A stretch of 64,000 bases of DNA. Origin: Sipunculus nudus. Lineage: Eukaryota; Annelida; Sipuncula; Golfingiida; Sipunculidae. Position 1 is the first letter of the stretch. Every line of letters starts with the position of its first letter. Under the pieces are notes generated by a model, which saw only the letters and a program-made list of their open reading frames with translations, was not told where the DNA came from and did no database searches. Shown piece by piece: positions 57,512 to 64,000 of the stretch. Where the stretch lies: NCBI GenBank assembly GCA_026874595.1, contig CM049307.1:79462643-79526642 (forward strand). The letters are read 5' to 3'. Position numbers and translations under genes: made by a program.

Positions 57512-59245
57512 TTATTGCTGGTATGTACAAGGGACATATCTGTCTGGTGGCTTACGAGCTCGTTTGGACCGTCTGGGTGGAACGGACGGCACATAATTAA
57601 TCTGGTCTGCATTGGAATCATGTCTTGCACCCCTTTCCCCCTTATCAATAGGTGATACTTCGTCCACCGCGACAGCAATCGATGGTTCATTCGTGGGATA
57701 GGAAACCGACTGATCATCTAGCTCATTCAATGACTCCGAGGTTCCTAAGATGCTCGTTGTTCCATGGGGTTGATGGGTAGATGTACCCGCCGCCCGCTCA
57801 GTTTGTGTGTCTATCTCGATTACATTATCATTGTTCTGTCTAGTGACCGGTGAATCAAGAGAACGACCTGTGTTAGAAGGATCCTGGGCCAACGGATAAT
57901 GTCGTGGGGGAGGTACTGGTTTGATGATCATACGCCTGGGCAACGGACTTGGCACGATTAGTAACATATCCTCATCAGACGCATCAGTCTCATCAGACCC
58001 CTCCGATTCTACTTTTGATGATCGTTTGCTACTACGATCTATTTTTTCTTGGGTACAGTTGGTTGGACGTTGTTAGTCTGATATAAGTCACGATTTGTGA
58101 TTTCGCTTGAAGATTCCGGATCCGAAGAAATCAACGTTCCTATTGGCAACTATAAGTTTCGATGCAGAGTTTTCTTTGGTCCTTTTCCATCCTCTGCCTC
58201 AATTTCATAAACTGGGATGTCCGGATTCAATTGTGACACCACAATATATACCTGTTCCTGCCATCTATCTGCTAGTTTCTGTTTGCCTTTTAAGGCAACG
58301 TTTCGTATAAGCACCCGGTCTCCCTTTTGTAGTACAACTCCTCTGCTGCGCATATCGTAATATCGTTTCTGTTTTTGTTATGTTTGAGCAATATTTATGG
58401 AAGCGAGGTCATAGGCGAAACAAAGACGATTTCGTAAGTTTGATACATAACTTGGACGCTCCATGTCAGTGCGAGTACAAAATTCAACATCAACCGGTAG
58501 TCGCGGGTTCCTCCCAAACATAAGATAGAATGGAGACAATTTCGTGGTTTCATGTGGTGTGCAGTTATATGCATGAACTATTGGTGATATATATTTTTTC
58601 CAATCTGTTTTCTCCGATGGTTCAAGAGTACCGAGCATGTCCAGCAATGTTCTATTAAATCGTTCACATTGGCCATTTCCACTAGGATGATAGGGCGAAA
58701 TCCTTGACTTGGTAATGCCAGCTAACTCACATAGACGTTTGATGGTGGAACTTTCAAATTGACGACCCTGGTCACTATGTAGTTGTGCGGGAAACCCGTA
58801 ATGAACCCGTAAATTCTCAAAAAGCGTCTTAGCGGTGACAAGCGCTGTTTGGTTCTTTGTTGGATAGGCCTGGGAGTATCTTGTGAAATGATCTGTAATT
58901 ACAAGTACATTTTCAAATCCCCCTTTCGCGGCTTCCAATGTTAAATAATCCATACATACCAGTTCAATCGGCTGACTTGTGGTGATATTTACGAGCGGAG
59001 CACTCTGCGTTTGGAGGGTTTTCCTTCGTATGCAACGTCCACAGGGTGCTACATGATCCTCTACGTCTTTAGACACCCCAGGCCAGTAAAATCGGTCTCG
59101 CAGAAGAGCTAAAGTTCGCTCTCTCCTCGGATGACCAAGCATGGCCAGCGGAGCCAAATCCACACTGTCACGGGCGCACGGTCGCACCACTACGCATGGA
59201 CACGCCACGATTTCACCAATGGGACTGTATCGGTAGTAAAATAAT
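57512..59245 (-). pseudogene. Ty3/gypsy integrase and C-terminal tail, broken
   Basis: On the minus strand: a degenerate HHCC zinc domain (LGHPRRERT ... FYWPGV ... CGRCIRRK; the first His is not visible), then the integrase core with the DDE triad in MDYLTLE, HSDQGRQFES and GNGQCERFNRTL, and the post-core LSPFYLMFGRNPRLP. After an in-frame TAA (58378-58380) comes the C-terminal fold (GDRVLIRNV, KLADRW, NPDIPVYE). A second stop (TAG, about 58150) follows at TLHRNL. A separate frame (57967-57512) gives the Pro/Ser-rich tail ending RRSKRARKPPDRY. Homology ends near 59245, where RNase H and RT should follow but repeat DNA begins. The element is therefore 5'-truncated and dead. Confidence 0.9.
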
Positions 59246-59329
59246 TACTTTTGGTTCTCCTGAAGAGTTTTTTCCTGACACAATATTACGTCTGATAAGA
59301 GGAGTCCGGTTAGATCTAACAAGTGACCC

Positions 59330-60120
59330 AGGGGTCATGACTCTCAGGTGACTTGGAAAACATTCACAAAAGGAATTTTATCAATGCCAAATTTTGTAGG
59401 TGGTAACCCAGTTCAACTTAAGCCTATCTCGGAGGATATGGATAACAGAGACCTAATTTTAGGTTTCCATGACGATTTTTCATGGCCCTTCCTTGATGTC
59501 AAGTTAGAAGTTTATTGGTGCAATAGTTACAACTTATGCCCTGTTAACAGATGACCACGTCTTTGAAAGTCTAAAAATCAGAGCAAAAATTGGTAAAAAT
59601 TCGAAAAAAAAACTCGCCAGCAGTCTGCAGAAACTAATGGAAGACTCCATGATCAAAATGCATGCAAGAATCATGGTGTTCAATGCATTAATTGTTCAGA
59701 TACTGGAGCTTTTGTATTAAATTTTCAATCATTTTGGGGGTACTTCTGATCCTCATAGCTTGGAGGATTTGGGTAACAGAGACCTAATTTCAGGTTTTTC
59801 ATGGATCTCCCTGGATGTCAGGTTAGAAGATTCTAGATCCAGTGATTAGGATTTGTGCCCTGTTAACAGAAGACCACATGATTTTTTAAGATCTCAAGAT
59901 CTAGAGAAAAAAATGTGTAAAATTAAAAAAAGGCCTACAGCCCTAATGCGAACCTGTTCAAAGTTTGGGAGTATGAATGGAGGTTTATTTATAAAATTTA
60001 ATATTGATCCTTTTATGTCCTGCATATCTACCTTCGTCATTATGATTTCAGCAAAATGAAAGTATCAGACCTGTAAGTTTCGGACTAGGACATTTTAAAA
60101 CTAGGATGTATCAGTTAGGA
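59330..60120 (+). repeat. Dispersed repeat, two diverged units
   Basis: 'gtaacagagacctaattt(c/t)aggtttt' type blocks occur at about 59444 and 59774, each followed by '(t)ccctgatgtca' and 'tgccctgttaacaga(a)gacc'. The end (59935-60110) recurs inverted at 15720-15905. Confidence 0.7.
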
Positions 60121-60169
60121 TATTTCGGATATGTTCTTTATGTCAGAGAGGATTACGGGGACAGATGAA

Positions 60170-60735
60170 CCGACAATTTGGCAGCATGGTATCGGAGAAG
60201 AACATTTAAATTTTTTTTTAGCTTTTTCCCTATAAAATCTTAATAAATGCAGTTAGCCAAGAAATAAGCAAATCAGATTTTTTTAGATGACTAATTTTTT
60301 GCAAAAAAATGGTCGATATACTAACTCATGCCCTTTTTGATTTAGCTATGACGCCATACCTCGCATAAGCTCACAGATTCGCTAAAATGCAAACCAAGTT
60401 TTTTCAAACAGTAGAAAGATATAGTTTCATAAGTTCTGTTCTGGGCATTCTGCGTCTAAACGATGTGACACATTGTCTAGAAACCAGACAGAGCCAGGTC
60501 AGAGTGACCTCTTGACTTAGCATGTTGAAACTCAGCATGTTGTCAAATCTGTTTTCAAACACTGAAAGCCTTTTTTCAATTGGCTACACTGCTTTTTTAA
60601 TGCTGCGTTTATACAATCTCTTCTTATAAAACTGGCAGAACCCTACCATAGAATAATTCTTGTAAAGTTTGAACCAATCAGCTTAACAATTTCATCATAA
60701 AACATTGTATAAGCTAGAAGAGTCTAAAATTACAT
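60170..60735 (+). repeat. Dispersed repeats, inverted relative to 13.7-14.8 kb
   Basis: 60170-60290 resembles 56280-56400 ('tagctttttccc(c/t)ataaaatct', 'atgcagttagccaa'). 60440-60730 is the reverse complement of 14500-14780. Confidence 0.75.
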
Positions 60736-62205
60736 TTTTGCTTATGAACAAGTTGCCCATGGGCTATGACGCTCAGCTTATTTTGGCTGGGTGCTCATGT
60801 TATATATTGTCATGTTTTCAGCCCGTAGGTCACTAAATATAGGTCACCGTTGTCCTTATTTCAGGTTTTCAAGAAGATTTGCCCAGGACCTCCCGGGATG
60901 TACAGTTAGAAGTTTTTAGTCTAAAGGTTACGATTTGTGCCCTGTTAACGGACGGACGGGCGGACAACCGGACGGACGCCGGACAAAGAGTAATCATAAA
61001 ACATTGTATAAGCTAGAAGAGTCTAAAATTACATTTTTGCTTGTACACAAGTGGCCCATGGGCCATGACGCTCAGCTTATTTTGACTGGGTGCTCATGTT
61101 TTATATTGTCATGTTTTCAGCCCGTAGGTCACAAAATATAAGTCACCATGACCTAATTTCAAGTTTCCAAGTAGATTTGCCCAGGACCTCCCTGGATGTA
61201 CAGTAAGAAGTTTCTAGTCTAAAGGTTACGATTTGTGCCCTGTTAACGGCCGGACGGCCGAACAGCCGGACAACCGGACGGACGCCTGACAAAGGGTAAT
61301 CATAAAACATTGTATAAGCTAGAAGAGTCTAAAATTACATTTTTGCTTGTACACAAGTGGCCCATGGGCCATGACGCTCAGCTTATTTTGACTGGGTGCT
61401 CATGTTTTATATTGTCATGTTTTCAGCCCGTAGGTCACAAAATATAAGTCACCATGACCTAATTTCAAGTTTCCAAGTAGATTTGCCCAGGACCTCCCTG
61501 GATGTACAGTAAGAAGTTTCTAGTCTAAAGGTTACGATTTGTGCCCTGTTAACGGCCGGACGGCCGAACAGCCGGACAACCGGACGGACGCCTGACAAAG
61601 GGTAATCATAAAACATTGTATAAGCTAGAAGAGTCTAAAATTACATTTTTGCTTGTACACAAGTGGCCCATGGGCCATGACGCTCAGCTTATTTTGACTG
61701 GGTGCTCATGTTTTATATTGTCATGTTTTCAGCCCGTAGGTCACAAAATATAGGTTATCATGACCTAATTTCAAGTTTCCAAGAAGATTTGCAAGGACCT
61801 CCCTGGATATACAGTAAGAAGTTTCTAGTCTAAAGGTTACGATTTGTGCCCTGTTAACGGCCGGACGGCCGAACAGCCGGACAACCGGACGGACGCCTGA
61901 CAAAGGGTAATCATAAAACATTGTATAAGCTAGAAGAGTCTAAAATTACATTTTTGCTTGTACACAAGTGGCCCATGGGCCATGACGCTCAGCTTATTTT
62001 GACTGGGTGCTCATGTTTTATATTGTCATGTTTTCAGCCCGTAGGTCACAAAATATAGGTCACCATGACCTAATTTCAAGTTTCCAAGAAGATTTGCAAG
62101 GACCTCCCTGGATGTACAGTAAGAAGTTTCTAGTCTAAAGGTAACGATTTGTGCCCTGTTAACGGCCGGACGGCCGGACAACCAGACGGACGCCTGACAA
62201 AGGGT
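60701..62205 (+). repeat. Five-unit tandem array, period about 299-306 bp
   Basis: AACATTGTATAAGCTAGAAG starts units at about 60701, 61000, 61306, 61612 and 61917. Units 2-5 are almost identical. Unit 1 is more diverged and its left part is shared with the dispersed copy. Each unit ends in CCGGAC/GGACGG words and 'gacaaagggtaatcat'; the last passes into AGCTCAGATGACTTACAGTC, the same end as at 1245. Non-coding. Confidence 0.95.
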
Positions 62206-62249
62206 GATTGCTTTAGCTCAGATGACTTACAGTCAACTGAGGTATAAAA

Positions 62250-62640
62250 TACATTATAACAGAGTTCATTTGGAAACTCGTTGAAAATGATGGGGTTCTC
62301 TCTGAATTAAGATTGATCGGTCATTTGATACTAACAAGTAGTAGCTACTTTTGCATGAAGGTTGTTAACCTTGTGAAAAAATGTCACCATTTGTATATAT
62401 TTTTAAATATACGTACCGCGATTTTCCGAAAATTTGCTAATACACTGTTGTGCGTCAAAGAAGTGTTGTCATTGTCTTGATATGGTTTCGATGAACCACT
62501 GGCGATCGTGTCCCTTTAACTGACAGAAAACGAAATATCAGGCATTCCATCTGGTTGAATATCCATATGGACTTCCACACACACGTTTTGATCGATCCTT
62601 TCCGTATTAATTAACTACATGTGAGTTAATTTGCATTATC
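62250..62640 (-). repeat. Inverted copy of the receptor upstream region
   Basis: The reverse complement aligns with 28490-28915, including 'gtatcaaatgacc(a/g)atcaat', 'ttctttgacgcacaac', 'atcgccagtggttcatcg' and the octamer ATGCAAAT (62629-62636, complement). Homology stops at about 62245, where the tandem array begins. No receptor coding remnant follows on this strand. Confidence 0.75.
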
Positions 62641-62644
62641 GGCA

Positions 62645-63090
62645 TTAATCTGCATTATCGGCATTATCAGCCCAGTACACCTGAATTAAGAGAAGTTTGA
62701 TATAACTGCCTGAAATTTTGGCCTGTCCATGCATCTTTGATGGCTTTCTTGTACACCCTTCATTGATTTTTACACAATGCACGTACCTGCTTTTTCTGAG
62801 GAGGGATTTGTTATACCAGCCTGAATTGTTTATATCTATAGGATAGTCCGCGGTGACGTCACAGCCCCCACCGCCTGCCGACAGGTGCAGGCTTGTAGGC
62901 AAGACACTGAGCTGCAGACCCAGCCTACCATGTTTGCTGTATAGTGTAATATTATTAACTAGTCCTGACTGCTCTTCTTTTATCTTTGTTATTTCATGTG
63001 TTTTATGGTTCATTTCCAGTTTTAAAGTACTTGTCCAAATATTTAACATGCTCACAAGCTGTGGGGCCATTGGGCGCAATAACAGACAAA
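62645..63090. other. No gene recognised; a CRE (TGACGTCA) near 62853
   Basis: Slightly GC-richer patch with one CRE palindrome; no supported exon. Confidence 0.35.
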
Positions 63091-63124
63091 GGGGGTGGGG
63101 GTGGGGGGGGGGGGGGGGGGGGGG
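63091..63124 (+). repeat. G-run of 34 with two T interruptions
   Basis: GGGGGT GGGGGT then about 22 G; strong quadruplex potential. Confidence 0.97.
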
Positions 63125-63815
63125 TCAGGAATTAGCTTCTTTTACATGTATACATGAATATGAATTACCTCCAAAAATGTAATGGATGACAATGCAACGA
63201 ACCAAGGCTGAAGTGGTTTCTTTGCTAAATGCTTTCATCAAAATATATCATACTGCTTTCTTTTTATCTGGGAAAGTTGTCAATTTTGCAACAGGCCTGC
63301 TTATTCCATGACAATGAACAGTACTTAAACAAAAAATGTAATACTGTTGGAATATATTTTTCTAGGCCTATCTTTTTCACATTGGCAGCTATACGTTTCG
63401 CGTACAAGAAAATTCAACGACATATGCATGTGTATACAAATAACGCATGTGTCTGTAAACATGCTTTAGACTATACCCTCGACTGACTACATTCAATAAA
63501 CATCGTGTTTTACGATGTCGCCTGAGCTTCAAATAATACAAAGTATCTTTCATATAATTTCACTGTAGAATGCTTCTTTATACACTCGTTATATCTATAA
63601 TATTTCCAAAACAATGAAGCTGTCAGACCTATGTTGTTTATCTGAAAAAAAAAAAATTTGTGTGATTTCTGGAATAAAATAATTTGATATGTTGATATTT
63701 TGGGGGAGGGTGTTCCTCGAACATTCTAGCAGAAGTAATCTTTATATCATTTAAGTGAAACACATGACAAAAGTTCCTGCAAAAAAACCATAGCATTTAA
63801 ATATGCGTTGTTTAG
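63125..63815. other. No feature recognised
   Basis: AT-rich; the short frames here lack support. Confidence 0.4.
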
Positions 63816-63999
63816 TTCATTACAAAAATATGCATCGGATAGAGCCGTGGATTTTCCACGGGAACAGCTAGTAAATTATGGTATTAAACCACCACTGAAT
63901 AAAAAATGTACATTTTCAACAGCTAAATCCTTTCGTTTTGTAAAAATAGATGGTGTTTATAGAGGCAAAAACGGTAATTTGGTATCTGACCGGAAATAA
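63816..63999 (+). CDS. Possible terminal exon at the window end, unrecognised
   Basis: An acceptor-like tgtttag (to 63815) precedes about 61 open codons ending at TAA 63997-63999. The product is basic with alternating hydrophobic positions (FRFVKIDGVYRGKNGN) and no low complexity. No partner exon is visible, and no family is recognised. Confidence 0.25.
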
Positions 64000-64000
64000 T

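Noticed and set aside
57900-58310. Plus-strand frames in the 58 kb region
   Set aside because: Antisense shadows of the gypsy integrase C-terminal region.
60701-62205. Coding tandem domain array
   Set aside because: Units are 299-306 bp with no conserved open frame; all frames are interrupted.

Overview
The window looks like intron- and repeat-rich, AT-rich animal nuclear DNA, most likely from a marine lophotrochozoan and probably a bivalve mollusc. I base this on a lineage-typical somatomedin-B secretin-like receptor, a C-type-lectin exon, short dispersed repeats ending in GGAC runs, long (TA)n tracts and a miniature LTR element with a tRNA-Pro-type primer site. The species cannot be named from sequence alone. 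Nothing bacterial (operons, Shine-Dalgarno sites, CRISPR arrays) is present. Real coding sequence is sparse, and most of the 64 kb is repeats, decayed mobile elements and unannotatable intergenic or intronic DNA.

Layout. 0-6.5 kb: two copies of a two-part dispersed repeat, with three candidate coding pieces on the minus strand. 7.0-7.4 kb: a TRIM-like miniature LTR element with a tRNA-like segment in its LTR. 8.9-11.1 kb: two tandem-repeat families and one minus-strand exon candidate. 11.3-12 kb: an inverted-repeat element. 13.6-15.9 kb: a repeat cluster that recurs in opposite orientation at 56-60.7 kb. 16.8-17.1 kb: a promoter-like cluster of two CRE palindromes and a GC box. 18.8-19.0 kb: the last exon of a C-type-lectin-domain gene. 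19.45-22.5 kb: a PIF/Harbinger-like element with a second TIR element nested inside it. 28.5-31.3 kb: the best gene, a single-exon SMB-domain 7TM receptor with one frameshift, whose upstream region recurs inverted at 62.3-62.6 kb. 32.0-33.3 kb: a pogo/Tigger element with a CENP-B-type transposase remnant. 35.6-36.4 kb: a hAT-like MITE. 40.0-40.7 kb: an L2/CR1-like LINE tail. 43.2-43.4 kb: six palindromes on a 21-bp lattice. 45.4-45.8 kb: a possible membrane-protein exon.

46.9-55.6 kb holds a decayed but very unusual element on the plus strand. It encodes a protein-primed-type family-B DNA polymerase with an embedded endonuclease-like domain. Upstream is a spliced leader region with a zinc-finger exon and at least six in-phase mini-exons repeated in tandem together with their introns. 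The polymerase is dead: multiple stops and frameshifts, and loss of catalytic acidic residues. This is the strongest candidate for something not fully described.

56.4-59.25 kb is the 3' part of a Ty3/gypsy retrotransposon on the minus strand (integrase, tail, polypurine tract, LTR), also broken. 59.3-62.2 kb is repeats, ending in a five-unit tandem array of about 305 bp. The genes do not form an operon or pathway. The likely host loci are the receptor, the lectin fragment and a few unrecognised exons; everything else is mobile DNA at different stages of decay.
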